From Cyathus striatus (Eukaryota > Basidiomycota > Agaricomycetes > Agaricales > Nidulariaceae): a stretch of 64,000 nt of DNA. A program made the position numbers and the translations under genes. Location: contig JAOVFP010000010.1 in assembly GCA_025738555.1 (NCBI GenBank), positions 4,289,501-4,353,500 of the forward strand, written 5' to 3'. A model generated the notes under the pieces. That model was given only the letters and a program-made list of their open reading frames with translations, did not search any database and was not told where the DNA came from. Of the stretch, positions 35,724 through 47,939 are shown in pieces; within the stretch, counting starts at the first letter, position 1, and each line of letters opens with the position of its first letter.

Positions 35724-37554
35724 CTACTTGCCGATACAAAACTCCGGGAACACCACATCCAGTATGTCCTCCACGTCTATCGCACCCGTCACCCGTCCCA
35801 CCGCCTGCGCTGCATACCGCAGCTCCTCAGCTGCAAATATCACGTCGTCCGGCGCTGCTAATGCATCAGCCTCACGTCTTATTGTCTCAAACAAGCACCT
35901 ACGAGTGTCCAAGAACGCCTGCAGAAACCTTGCCGCGCTTTCTAGATGCATCCGGTGTCTCTCCCGAGTAATGATGGGCGTTCGAGAGTCAGGCATATCT
36001 CCCAGCTCAAACTTCTTTTTCAACCTCTCTCCGAATCCGGTGAGGAAATCCTGCGTCCCTTGTCCCGTCTGCAGACTTGCTATCCATGCGCGCTCGAGAG
36101 GTACATGGCTCGAGGAGGCAAGATCGGACTTGTTGAGCAGGAAGAGCGTTTCTGGTGTTACGAGTGCCTTTAGTTCCTCTGGTATGTTAAGCTCTCCGCT
36201 GGGCGTGGCCGCGTCGGGAAGGGATAGGACGCAGAGTGCAATGTCTGCTTCCTTCACACTACAATCATTAGTCAATGTTCACTCACAATAAGATGCACCT
36301 ACGCCTTCCTGGCTCTCTCTACGCCAATCTTCTCTACGACATCCTTCGTGCCTCAACCCCGCTGTATCAGCCACAATAACCGGCAATCCACCAATGTCCA
36401 ACGAGAGCTCCAGTATGTCCCGTGTGGTGCCTGGGATGGGGGTTACGATGGCTGCCTCCCTCTGAGCTGTGTAAAGTGAGTACATGCCAGAAATGAAAGA
36501 AAGACACGTACCCAGGAAGTTAAGCAGACTGCTTTTTCCTGCGTTTGGAGGGCCAAAAATGGCGAGTTTTATACCAGAGCGTAGTATCTCTCCTCGTCGT
36601 GCATCCGACAAATGAGACTGAATCATCTTCAACAATTCCTCCGCACGCTGTCTAGCTGCACACGATCAGACCCATTTGAGAATGAACGGGAGAAACCAAC
36701 CATCTTCCACAACACCGTCCTCAATCTCCTCCCCTTCCCCAAAATCAATAACAGCCTCAATCAGCGCCTGGCATTTGATAATCCCACTTCTAAGTCCATC
36801 CAGCTCGCGCCTTGTCTCTCCCTACACACCATGAGCACCTGCCTAATACAACCAAAAAAGACGAGCTCACCCACCCCAACAGCGCCCCTCGCCCCACGCC
36901 TCTGCGCCTCCGTCTGGGCATCAATAAGATCCATCACGCCCTCCACCTGCGTCAAGTCCATCCGCCCAGCCAAGAACGCGAGACGCGTAAACTCCCCTGG
37001 CTCAGCTTGTCGTGCATACGGCAACGATCCCAAAGCGCGAAGTATAGATGAAATGAGAGCAGGCCCCGAATGGGTGTGTATTTCAAGTGTCGGTTGGGTC
37101 GTGTATGATTTTTGTGCTTGTACAACCTAAGTACACCATATACAAGATAGATATATAACAACGAACCTTGGAAAAAGACAGCCAATCCGTCATCTAACAC
37201 CTCCTCCGTAACTGGATGGACAATTTTACACCGAACCATCTTCCATGGCTCAGGATCCCTCGCTTTGCCTTTACCGAAAGGGCGAACCATGGCATGGTAC
37301 ACGCTCAATGACTCGGGTCCAGAGACGCGAAAGACTGCGACGCCAGCTTTGCCTGCGGGTGTGGAGAGCGCGTAGATTGTGCTTTGTTGTGCTGGAGAGA
37401 GTGGGAGGGATGAGGGGGAGGTGGATGCATAGCAGATGTAGGGGTTGTGTGGTTTACGCTTTGGGTTGAGGTGGTGCTGAGAGTAGGGGCGAGGACGGGA
37501 AAGTCTGGTGAGGGGGTGGGCTTTTGTTGTGGTTCTTTTGAGGGTGTTTAACAT
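35724..37554 (-). CDS. MSS1: Mitochondrial tRNA modification GTPase Mss1/TrmE(MnmE), one frameshift
   Basis: MnmE-family GTPases with Mto1 make the wobble-uridine modification of mitochondrial tRNAs. Exons 37167-37554, 36875-37116, 36701-36821, 36512-36655, 36303-36466 and 35724-36258. A basic, Ser/Thr-rich leader ([20 protein letters not shown]) fits mitochondrial import. The TrmE N-domain starts [20 protein letters not shown] and includes [20 protein letters not shown] motifs: GPPNAGKSS (G1), GTTRD (G2), DTAGLR (G3), NKSD (G4). The C-terminus is [10 protein letters not shown] with the conserved cysteine. Just after DTAGLRHE an extra G (cc at 36343-36344) shifts the frame; removing one base restores [14 protein letters not shown]. 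So either a consensus error or a recent loss. Exon 1 and part of exon 2 are duplicated at 58483-59013. Confidence 0.9.
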
Positions 37555-38149
37555 GGTGGATGGTGAATTCGCGTCGTAGCAAATTGAATTACCGGACCCG
37601 TGACCTGAGCTCCCTCTCGACTCTTGGGATCACCGCATTTCCAGCTTACACCGTTGACCACTGTCCGAAAGCGTGCTACGTTGTGGACGACCCAGGAATT
37701 CCCTCTGGGTTCTCAGGTCCAGGCCTCCGGAAGCGCATGCGACGATATCAGGTTATGTGGTGTCAAAGGCACTATTAGTATTGGGGCCCAAGCCAGCTTC
37801 CAATCAACTTCCAATTACCCTCTTTGACGGTGATCATGCTCTCTACATGGCAGGAAGATCGACGTTAATGTCCTCTCCCCGCTTGCAAGCCCGGGCACGA
37901 CCGCACATAAGATTGCCACTGATATTAGGCTGTTGGCTAATTTATGAAGAATCCTAGGCGCTCAGAGCGCGTGTGCAGACTCTTGAAGCATCTCATGGTC
38001 TTGCATCAAAATGTGCGCTGACGACTTCTAGCGCGTAGTACGCTTAGTGATAGGTAAGTTGTTTAATAGCCCATTTCTTCATTTCACTAATCACCTCCTT
38101 TCATAGCGTAAACCGTCGCATTACTCTTCCGTAAGGTTTCTTGACGTCT

Positions 38150-38590
38150 ATGAGGGGCGGCCGTACGCTCAAAATGCGCTCGCACAACCTCGCTGGGTAT
38201 TCAGCTTTGATTTTACACCTGCTTCACCGATCCGCTATTCCCCAACTCATTAAATCTGGGCGAATTCCTTGGCGTCTTCGGGTGTTGATACACGTTGGCC
38301 GTACGCACAAAACGCGCCCTTGCGCACGTATGCAGCCTCGCTGGATATTCACCTTCGACATTACATTTTCTCCTTCCCCCTTCTGCTATTTCCCCTCTAC
38401 TCCATCAAATCCGGGCAAATTCTCTTTCATCTTTGGGTGTTTATAGCCCTTGGCTGTATGCTCAGAACGCGCTCCCATGCGCTTGCGCAGCCTCACTGGA
38501 TAGTCAGCTCAGTTTACATATCAAATCTAGACGGGTTTCCTTGCATGTTCGGGTGTTGATACCCCTTGTCTGTATACTCAAAATAACCAA
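38150..38590. repeat. Imperfect tandem repeat, ~3 units of ~140-155 bases
   Basis: Units share ggccgtacgc.caaaa.gcgc, cctcgctgg.tattca, ..ctattcccc..ctc, atcaaatc.gggcaaattc and gggtgttgatac. They start near 38158, 38296 and 38450, with a partial fourth near 38566. Overlapping ORFs of about 100 codons here are a by-product of the repeat. Confidence 0.8.
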
Positions 38591-38776
38591 ATTCAATTTG
38601 AAATTCTGTCTCACATTCATGTAAGTTCCCAAAATATATACATTCGTTACGTGCTACAATTTTAACAGAGTCATCTAAGGTCAAACGAAAAGATCTGCCG
38701 GGACGCTGGAGGTCGGTTAGTACATTCGTTGCTGGCATTTAAATTCAAGAGCCCACATACCAAGTCGTCCCCCAGA

Positions 38777-39348
38777 TTATCCCACCAACTTCTCGATTGT
38801 TTCGTTCAGCAATGCCGCGACATCTTCTTCAAACATGAATTCATCATCCCAAGTCTCTATTGACCCTTCGAACTGTGTGGGCAAAATCATAAGATGAATC
38901 GATGATTAAATTTGAAAGTGCAAACCTCAAAGTCACGGATCTTTAGCTTCGACCCGCCCCAAAGCCATTGAGGCTGTTGTGCGTCATACTTCTCAGTGGG
39001 TGTCGAGGAGAATGAAATGACGTCGTGATGGGATTCTTTCTCGGCGGGAAATATGGGTATGAAACGCTCTCTTGCGGCGATGTTGATGCTGCGGAAGGCC
39101 TCCCTGAGTGATGTCGCCTTTCCAAGGGTGGTAAGGTACGTCACGAGGATGAAGCCTTCGCGATGGTCGACATGCAAGATGACGAGCGGGTGCTTCATTT
39201 CATAAATGGACTTGGACTTCCGAGTACTAGCTACAGCTGCGCTGTCGGTGAAGGCGTCGACAGATATTAGTTGACCTGACATCCCTTTCCTCCCATTGAG
39301 GATCATACCAGGACGCAGGGAGGAGAACGGGACAGCTGAACGAGTCAT
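38777..39348 (-). CDS. Orphan 172-residue protein (left-arm copy, intact frame)
   Basis: Two exons (38926-39348, 38777-38872; GTTTGC donor, CACACAG acceptor). The N-terminus MTRSAVPFSSLRPGMILNGR is followed by a beta-rich region (HPLVILHVDHREGFILVTYL), then RFIPIFPAEKESHHDVISFS, QWLWGGSKLKI, and an acidic tail FEGSIETWDDEFMFEEDVAA. No known domain; the beta-rich core could be a small barrel. In the right arm a missing G breaks the same gene. Confidence 0.65.
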
Positions 39349-41648
39349 TCTTTAGAGTTGTAAAGGGTGCCATTGCCGCTCACTGAATTTATAAGATCAT
39401 AAAATCAGTTTCAGAATTCTTAAAGCAGCTGGTGCTTCTGGTTAATTTTCGAAGTAAGTGCCATTTACTGTAGAAATTGAAAAGCCATATATAACCTGAA
39501 AGCGCTTCTATAATAAATTACTCAAAGTACAATCTATCTATCTATCCATCTATAAATATATAAAGGAAGTAAGTGTTTTCTGCTTTTGGTATTTTTTGTC
39601 CCTTTTGGAATGGGTCTTTCCCACAGCTCAGTTTCAGCTTCAACGTGTGGGGGTCGCATTTGAAAGTGCCGAGTGCAACAAGCCGTAACATATTATTGTA
39701 CAGATTATTCTGTTACTGGTGAGATTCTTTGAAATCACTAGGTAAGTATGTCTAGCAACACTTAATTAGTTCCAAGAATAGTTCTTTAGAATGATAAGCG
39801 CTTAGCGCTTAGCCTTGGACCTTTCTCTGACCTGTGACCAGTTGACCTTCCATGTTGCTTCCATGTGCGTCAGTCATGGATACCTGAAAGCAGGATGCTG
39901 TGCCGTGCGGTGAGAGCAATTATGTCATGTATTAGTATGCGGATATCGAGGCGCCTTGGTTTTACGTCGAGGGCCGAGAGTCGAGACACCTCGAGCTCAA
40001 CTGGCCGAGTTCTTGGAAGTTGGATCTGCCTCACGGCCCTTACCACGTCAAGCTCGGAGCTTTGAAGCGTCAAACAGGACCCCCGAAAGTGCCCATAGAG
40101 GTATGATACCGGTCCGCAGAAATTTTGGGACCTTTGGATGTCGGAGGACAGTCCACGTATGGAATGGCGCGCAGAAGGAGGTACCATTCGCTGTCCGGTG
40201 CCGAAGGTTGGCGGGGGGCGCCGCCGCACAGAGCATCCCAGTCCTGGGGCCCGGAGAACTTCATAGCGCCAATCGGGACTCTCGCAACGGAACGAAGGTA
40301 GTAGCCAAGGGGAAGCGCGTGAAGCGTCTCAGTACCAACGAGATTGATATTAAAACACGAGCACCATGTAAGACAAATGGATAGAGGGAACAGAGATAAA
40401 ACTATAGAAAATAAGTGGGATGGGGCGAGACGAAGCCCAAACAAATACGGAGTGAAGAAAACAAAAGGAAATTACATAAACTAACAGCACGGGTGCGTCA
40501 AAACCCTCAAGCAGGAAAACCCAGTGGGAAAAATCTGCTATCATGGGGGAAAAGCTACCGGGCAAGTGTGGTACAAATACAGTGGTAAGAAAGTAGTAAG
40601 TGATGAATAAGGTAAGTTAAAACCTGGGGAAAGGGAGGGCGGGTAGCCGAAAATTATAGATAGCGATAGTGATAGAGACCTGGTGCAGGGGAAAGGAGGG
40701 AAGTTAATAAGCGGATATTAACACACAAGAGAAATACCTGGTGCAGGAGAGAGGAGGAATGCGGATCATCTAATCCCACCAAACTCTTTGTACCATTCGC
40801 GCAGCTAGCTCCAAGACATGATCACGGTCTAGCCATTGGGAATAAATTACATGAGGGATCGAGACGAGTTGGAGAGCGTCAGTGGCCTCGAACGGGAGGT
40901 CATAATGAGCTCACTCACAACAGCGATTCAATCCGGTACCAGCCGCCCGCGAAATGATGGCATTTCACGGCCCGAGGGCTACTGCGCTGCCGTCCCTACT
41001 GGCCCAGTGCAAGATACCCTTGAATAGAAATCTTACAGTGCAGTCACACTTGTTATAGTCACTACACAGAACCGCGCGGTGTTGGCACTGTGCCCGGCAG
41101 CCCGACCGGTACCTAGTACTTCCAGCCTCCTGGTGATCTTATTTCACAGCAACAATATTCTTGAGGAACCTTTGGATAAAAAAACTTACCCTCATAGACT
41201 ACCGAGTAACCCAAGAGTAACTAGTCACTACTGCATAAGTCAACAAGTCTCTCGAATCACCCTTGTCCATCCTACGTCGAGGCAAAATTTTCGTTTGTCG
41301 TTGTTGTTGCGCTCCTCTTGAGCAACTGAGCCTAGGTAATGCCGCCGTGCACTTGTAACTGTGTTATTGTATGCCTTGCTGGGATCGTCGCACCTTCTTC
41401 CATGTGTCTGAGCTTCTTCCCGGTATCGTGGTGCCAATTGCGGAAGCTGAGCTACTGTATAGGCTGTACTTGGAAGAAGGCGGACCAGCTCTTTCTCAGC
41501 AACCGTGGTGACAGCGTGACATCGTGACAGGGTAACGATGAGGGGGCTTAAAGTGACTCGTGTTCGTCCATACCGTAATATACATAAGGCCCCACCAAGC
41601 GGTAAGCGAAGGCCCAAATCTCTTTCTAGCCAACGACTAGCATTTCTT
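39349..41648. other. Gene-free stretch of left arm (mirror: 54388-56689)
   Basis: Holds a small ATCT microsatellite (39533-39552) and a gcgctta/taagcgc palindromic patch near 39797-39815. Overlapping ORFs of up to 142 codons around 39865-40445 lie on both strands with no motif. The same statement applies to the right-arm mirror. Confidence 0.45.
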
Positions 41649-43222
41649 ATGAATTCACTCAAATCCTTTCACATCAGGAGCTTCATTGGAGCAGGTGGAT
41701 ACGGTAAGCCTATACCAACGGGGGGTGTTAATGCATGTAGATAATTAATGATATTTCTTGCAGGCATGGTGCATAGCGCAATCGGGCCTGATGGTCAATT
41801 AGTCGCAATTAAGCGAGAGCTTGCATCGGACAAAGTTAACCGCCCAAATTTGCAACACGAATATAATGTTCTGAAGGCCCTTGCTGGTCATGAATCCATC
41901 CCCAACGCGATCGCATACGGCTCTTTGGATCATGTTAACGCCCTGGTAATGGATCTTCTTGGACCAAGTGTAGCGGAGTGTTTCGCACTCCGCTCCTACA
42001 AATTCAGTTTGGGAACATTGACGCATCTTGCTATTGGAATGGTAAGCCTGAATTGCAAAAGCCTGGAAGTATGCTTATGTTGAACTAATGCTTCTGCCCG
42101 CAGCTTAGTGCCATACAATATATCCACTCTCAAGGGTTTATTCATCGCGATATTAAGCCTTCAAACTTCGTACTCGGACGCGGCTATAAGTCGCATGTTG
42201 TACATCTAGTTGATTTTGGACTCACACGACGTTGGAGAACTGTGACGGATGAGACTCCTACGGCCCTCCGTGCGGGAGGGGGTATCATTGGAACTCCACA
42301 TTATGTCTCAACGTTTACTCACCTTGGACAAGGTATGTCTTACGTCGTGGTTACTGGACATCGCCTTTGATACCTCTTTCTCAGAACAAACCCGTCGGGA
42401 CGATCTTCATGCACTGACTTACACCATTCTTTTTTTGGCCCGCGGAAGTCTTCCATGGAGTTGTGTGAAAGGAGGGACAAAAAAGCATTCATCTCAACGC
42501 ATTCTCGAGAAGAAACGCTCATGGACTGCAGCTCGACTCTGCAAAGATCTCCCGATCGAACTACAACTCTTTTCAAGCTATTGTCTTTGTCTCGCAATTA
42601 ACGAGGTGCCCGATTATCAGACCCTACGGACACTGCTAGCTACACTTGCTATCCGAGAGGGATGCAATCATGCTGACCTACAATTGGAACTGCAGGAATG
42701 TACAGGCGAGTTCTTATGCGTTAATATGCGTATGCGTGCTGAATCTGAATAAAAAGCATATGCGAGGCCTTGCATTTCATCTCCTCTCTACCGAAGGTAC
42801 CCATACCATCTGTCAAACGGGGCGACGTAATTCTCTTAAAGCTTAATTCCAACAAAACTCTTGATTACGAGCATCCTCCTCGTTGCCTCGATCCTAGCTT
42901 CTTTCCTCACCAACTATCCATGCCGAAGCGGGGCTTTCCTTACCGTCCGGCCGTCGTTCGCAGCGTCACAACCACGGAAGATGATCCTACATATTTTAGT
43001 TTGGAAGTATATCCCATTACGCGGCGCAGCAACCTCGAAGGACTTTCTACTCACCGTAGGTCCTGTTTTCAACAATTGGAGATGGTTGTCGAGAATGCTA
43101 CTGGGAATCCGGTGCCCTTCCATGACTTATACTTGTACAGAACTATTGCATCATTCCGGTTCACTCTGGAGTACAACCAGGCATGTCCCCTCTGTTTGAA
43201 AGGTTTAAATATGCTCTACTAG
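41649..43222 (+). CDS. CK1-like Ser/Thr kinase (left-arm copy)
   Basis: Exons 41649-41703, 41764-42041, 42104-42332, 42385-42719 and 42767-43222 (about 450 residues). Seen: glycine loop FIGAGGYG across the first splice, catalytic Lys in LVAIKRE, HRDIKPSNFVL, DFGLTRRW, IIGTPHYVS, QTRRDDLHALTYTILFLARG SLPW split by spacing here, typical of casein kinase 1. Then a C-terminal module VKRGDVILLKLN / FPYRPAVVRSV / YFSLEVYPITRR, which many agaric CK1-like proteins share. A possible upstream start is 41538. The 47-base intron 42720-42766 keeps the frame. The C-terminal end is uncertain and may continue into 43254-43706. The kinase exons are identical in the right arm. Confidence 0.82.
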
Positions 43223-43253
43223 ATACTTGAGTTAGACCGCAAGTATCCAAGCT

Positions 43254-43706
43254 ATGACGAGCATACCCGACCATATCTTTACAACGCTTGAAAGGCGGCT
43301 ATCAGGGGAAAAAATCCGTATCGGCTGACGTACGACTCGGACGATGTTGAAACTCGCAATGTTTTCAAACGGTTACCGAAAAGGTGGCTTGACATGACTG
43401 CTGTTATGGATATGCGACCTTGCGGCGTGGCCGACCTCGCTGGTAAGAAAGGTGTAAATGTTAGCGGTTGTAATGGTTGGATTTCGGAGATGACACTCGT
43501 TCACGAGATTAGGAAACACGAGAACGAGACGGGAGAGTAAGTCATTGGTTTCACTTTAGGCGGTTAATCACAAATGTATTAACTATTTTCCTTTTAGTGA
43601 TAACTCTTCTTCTGATGACGACGAAGATTACCCAATGGAGTTCTGTGGCTGGGCGCTGCCGAGTAACCGACGGCTGTCATGTACGGTAGCTATCGCATGT
43701 GCGTAG
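43254..43706 (+). CDS. Orphan acidic-tailed ORF or 3' exons of the kinase (left copy, frameshifted)
   Basis: Left-arm version of the gene at 52328-52781. Here the A run in aggggaaaaaatccg is 6, not 7, so MTSIPDHIFTTLERRLSGEK is followed by a stop. The second exon 43598-43706 (GTAAGT donor at 43537, TTTTAG acceptor) is unchanged and reads DNSSSDDDEDYPMEF. Confidence 0.5.
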
Positions 43707-43779
43707 ATGTGCATGTGAGGAATAAATGACAAGTTACCTTCTGTTACCTTCCTGAACAACATATGTATTACAACCTCTT

Positions 43780-44000
43780 GGCAGGGTTTGTTCAAGGTCC
43801 GTTGGTACAGGCTCCTGAATATCCCTACTACAGTCTGTTGCCAATCCGGACAAAAACAGGGGCCTACGGCCCCGGAAGCTAGACGCATTCCGGACAAATT
43901 TGGGGGCTGGAGGGCTTCACTCATAGAACATTGACCCGGACAGGATTACGGAAAATTTGGCACATAGACGAGTATCCGGACAAAATCTGGACAGGTAGGC
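43780..44000. repeat. Dispersed repeat with tccggacaaa words (left arm)
   Basis: Words ccggacaaa / ccggacag recur five times in 220 bases, together with gaatatccctac and agacgcattccggac. It has a mirror at 52034-52254 and a diverged relative at 60875-60995 carrying gtccggaatgtgtctagg and ccgaatatccctac. Confidence 0.7.
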
Positions 44001-44048
44001 CTGATCTTCAAATCAAAAAATATATTGATTATATAACCTGTATACTTA

Positions 44049-44396
44049 CGGTAATGCGCTTCAGCTCAATCGTGTCACTTTGTGTGGTCGTCCCGCTTTT
44101 CAATACCTGGCCATCGAGCTCCAACCAACGCCTCACTAAATGCCCAATCTCAGTGAAAAATTCCTCAATACCAGCTACAAGTTTTGTGTCTTTGTTCTTG
44201 TGCTCTCGTATCCCACTTCGAAGATCTTACCTCTTGTTAAGTTTTTATGTTCTCTCCAACGCCCCATTATCACTAATTGCCTCTCCAAATGCTTATTAAC
44301 GTTGCTGTCGAGCAGACATTCACCGCGGGCAATTGCTTCTAAATCCGGTGAAAATATTGAGAAAATACGGCGAGCTTGAGACACTACGTTATACAA
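44049..44396 (-). CDS. Orphan coding fragment (left-arm copy)
   Basis: Mirror of 51638-51985; see that entry. Unknown function. Confidence 0.35.
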
Positions 44397-44949
44397 GGAG
44401 ACATTGGCTCAGCAGTACGGCGTTGACATGTCGTACGCAGGGACCGAGAGCTGCTGCGCTATACATTCACATCAAGGATTTTCGCCCATAGTTTGAAAAA
44501 GTTTGTAGAGTCCAATTATACCAACTGCGCGTGCGCATGTCAAGCGTGAAAATAGCAAGTCTAAAGTGAGTCTTCGGAGCAGTTTATGAGTATTCTTTTC
44601 ACCGCCCCGTACCCTTAACCGTCCTCACCATAGCCCACAAAATCTCCCTCGCACCGTCCGCCTATGTGATGAGTTGTGCATTGCATTGTACTATGCAAGT
44701 ACCATGCTTCGATGTCGCAAGCTTCCTTCGAGAAATCCTGAGGACAGTGGTAACACGAATCGTGATTACCACTAGCCTCTTTAACACAAGTACTTCAGTA
44801 CGTACCGAGAGCTCGGCAAGCGTACAGCAGAACTATCGGAGTGTGGGGCTGGTGAGTGGGAGTGTCAGCGGTGAATTAGGAGGCTAGGGGGATAAGTAGC
44901 GTACCAGCATATATGCATTTTAATCACGTGGCCGTCTCTGCAAACCACG

Positions 44950-46155
44950 AGGCAATCTGGTTGGGCATGAAAGGACTCTATATATACCTAGCCACCGCTT
45001 TGTTGCTACTTTTCTTCCCTCACTGCGTACGCTCGACTCCCTCCGTTCTCATATTTGACACTATACTACAATACTGCTCGTTATTACCAATGGTTTTAAC
45101 TCGTTCTGCCAAAGTACGTATTGTACCGTCACTTGCGATTCAATTCGTGCACTGACATCTTGCAGGTTGCGTCTCTGTATTCTGGTGTAAGTTATTATGT
45201 TACTGCAAGATACATCATCCGGCTAGATGCTCCACTGGCCCACGTATTTCTACCTTGAGGTGAAGGAGCGAAACTTGAAGCAGAATCTGACAATTACCCA
45301 TTACAAGAAGGAGGTTATTTATGCGATTGACGTCGTGAAGGTGTCTATTGGAAAATACCCAACACATTCGCTGGCAGGACAATTATTCTAGATATTAGAA
45401 GACTCTTATTACGTTTATGCTCAATGACGACCCTAACGGTGAATGTCCGGGACTGGCCAAAGGCTATTGCAGGCTCTTATTTAACCACCTGCAGCTGCCT
45501 ACACTTCGCATCTTTAGTGGGGAGGGACTTCCTCATACGTGTATGTCTGGCTTCATCTTGAAAAACCCCAGCCTGGAATCATTCACACTAGGAAAGTGTG
45601 ACTCGCGATCATCTAGCTGTCCTCTTGGTCGTGGTATACGACTCCAGCACCTTGTGGACTTTGGTAGTACGCCATGTATCATGAATCTAGCAGTCCCAGA
45701 TAACATCAGTTACATTACGCTGAACTTCGACATATCTCGACTACCGAACAATTTAATTTTGCTGTGACCCTCACCCTTGAACTTCCAAATGCTGATGGAG
45801 ATCTATTTGGAAAGCTGGTCAAATATATGCCCAACATTCGTTTTCTCCATCTCACGGAGACCAACTATTCTGTGAATTTGTTCATTATCTATCATTATTT
45901 TAACTGACTTCCTGTACTGTAGATACATCACATCGAAGCCGTCAATCTTACCATTTCGCATGAGTCGATATGCCGCCTGACTTTGCTGAAGGAGTTTACT
46001 TGGAAAAAGAACGTAAACTAATTCAGCCGTCCGGTAGCATCTGCGACGAGAAGGATCTCATAAATGATTTAGCTGGTAATTGGCAAAGCTATGATTTTGT
46101 AGCAAATCTAAATGTAGTATCACTGTATTACGGCACTGAAACTCCCAACCAGTAA
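44950..46155 (+). pseudogene. F-box/LRR-like relic
   Basis: Stretches PTLRIFSGEGLPHTCMSGFI, LESFTLGKCDSRSSSCPLG, VPDNISYITLNFDISRLP and, in another frame, FAVTLTLELPNADGDLFGKL then MPNIRFLHLTETNYSV resemble the leucine-rich, beta-strand-forming parts of expanded basidiomycete F-box proteins. A stop and frameshift near 45765 divide it and no F-box start was found. Call is by general pattern only. Confidence 0.45.
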
Positions 46156-46456
46156 CAGCGTAGCGTGTGGACACGCAGTGCCAAATTTCGATGGAAGAGG
46201 GACAGCGACTCTGTCGGGGAAATTTAAACTCCTTGGACTTTTACCGGACTACTTTTCTTGAACTTCAGTGTACTATATAGTTGTTTTTCGTTCTTAGATT
46301 ATAAATTTGATTTCTATTGTAAGTTTGTCAATTCTGTAGAGATCTAGCACTGGATTTATCAATGGCAAGGGCCTTAAATTTATTAAAAAGTCAAACAGAA
46401 TTTTAAATCACGTGCTGAAAGTACGTAGTACTTATGTGACTTACAAGGTCACAGCA

Positions 46457-47889
46457 GGTCACCCCCAGTGAAAACTAGCACCGTGCTCGTCTGTGCAGGT
46501 ATGTGAACGTCTGAGAGCTGCTGAGTCATATTGCAACGCCGCCAAACACAGTCGGGCACAGTTTTTGAGCAATTCACAGAAATATTTGCGAGCGTATCTG
46601 TGCAGATCTGTGCATGCTGTAGCACATTAACAAGGTGTATTTTGATGTATGTTTAATTATCTGTTAGTTTCTGTATTCTACTGGGCAACGTTACAGCACA
46701 TCAAAAGGGTATATATTCATCTACATACAATTATCTCAGATCTGGGACACATCTACTCTACTGGGCAATTCGCCAAACCAATACAAATACAGAAAGAAAA
46801 TGAAACATAACACACACCGCTGTCTAAAGCAACAGAGACATATACCAATTAGGCGACACCTGCTCACCATGGCCTCACTATCCAAGTTCACTTTGTTTGG
46901 CGTTCTCGAAGAGTAGGGCAAGAGTAGGACACGCTTGAGAATGGTGCACTGGAAATGATAGCCGCAGGAGCAGTGGTAGACTATAGAGCGTGACAATGAC
47001 AGTGGGAACAGTGGAGACCCTAGCCATTGAAGCCCATTGTGAAAGAGACATCCGTCGAGATTCCAGCAGCCGTGGTAGAGACACCACCCATAGTAGCACT
47101 AGGCAACTTGGCTGTTCCAGTGAGCATAGCGGGCAAGGTAGATCCAAGAGAGGGAAACGTACCAGAATATCAAGTGCATCTTGCCGCAACGGTCCGAAAT
47201 GCATGCATATAAGTATCCCAAAGCACCCAGCAGGGCCAACAAGCAAGTCTAGATCCTGTAACTCACTGTCCAGTGCGAAACCAATCCCGAAAACACAAAT
47301 AAACGTGTCATACTGACTGTGGTTGGCTTGAACTTGAAGTGAGAACACGGGAGATAATAGAAATATTGTAGACCCACTAGAGCTGCGAGAGTCTCCAGGT
47401 ATGTGCTATAGTTGGGCCAAAGCGCGAAGAGGCGCGGGGGAGAGGAGGGGCAGGAGCGAGGAGGAGGGGAAGAAAGGGGAGATGATGGGGGAAGGGAAGC
47501 AAGAAGTGCTCGAGTCGCGACTCAACTGACATGAAAGTTGCAGTGTGCACGGGCCAGGTAGGTTCGTGTTGTTTGGCAGTACACGAAGGGGCAAATAAGT
47601 GTAATGGATTGGTCGAATAGAATTGGTAGAGAAGATACAGAAATACAGAGTACGATGAAGGGAGAGCTCAAGGTTATGTATTCTTGCAATGACATTGATA
47701 TCAATGAGTGTACATAAATAATGGGAATTGGATGCGAAAGTAAATGGCTTGATTGTTGCAATCACAAATTCTGTACTTGGCACAAATAGTGCACAGATTT
47801 ACCCAGAAAGGCGCAGATTTACTCAAAACATTTGCACACACACAGATTAGCACAGATTAGCACCGTGCAAGTTTTCACTGGGGGTCACC
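46457..47889. mobile_element. Non-autonomous TIR element, 1.43 kb, with subterminal repeats
   Basis: The left end ggtcacccccagtgaaaact, followed by agcaccgtgct, matches the reverse complement of the right end (agcaccgtgcaagttttcac then tgggggtcacc) over about 40 bases with a few mismatches. Inside both ends, short words recur: tctgtgcagatctgtgcatg at 46600-46620 and, inverted, cacagattagcacagattag at 47841-47860 with more gcacagattt copies before it. Clustered subterminal words like these are typical transposase-binding sites, for example in hAT elements (the CAGTG core fits). No transposase and no convincing target duplication were seen. Confidence 0.72.
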
Positions 47890-47939
47890 GTCCGGTGTCC
47901 ACTGTCCACTCGATTTTACCATTGTCTGTCTCCTGAGTA

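Larger units (their letters stand above)
37024..44905. repeat. Left arm of giant inverted repeat (~7.9 kb)
   Basis: Reverse-complements to 51129-59013. Paired coordinates sum to 96034-96038 along the whole length, shifting only at five one-base homopolymer differences. The outer end is at acgatccc inside MSS1 exon 2, and the inner end at tagcgtacc. It carries, from outside in: the MSS1 5' end, a tandem array, a 172-residue orphan, a gene-free stretch, the CK1-like kinase, a 130-residue orphan and a short dispersed repeat. The right arm breaks MSS1, so this arm is likely the original location. Confidence 0.97.

Noticed and set aside
35428..36291. 287-codon plus-strand ORF
   Set aside because: It is almost wholly antisense to MSS1 exon 6, whose NKSD and CIGK motifs are on the other strand.
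36612..37130. 172-codon plus-strand ORF
   Set aside because: Antisense to MSS1 exons 2-4; no motif.
38141..38624. Three overlapping 96-109-codon ORFs
   Set aside because: They follow the tandem repeat period in three frames, so they are repeat by-products.
46878..47348. 156-codon minus ORF inside the spacer TIR element
   Set aside because: Leucine-rich but with no transposase or transporter motif, and overlapped by an equally open plus-strand frame; likely chance.
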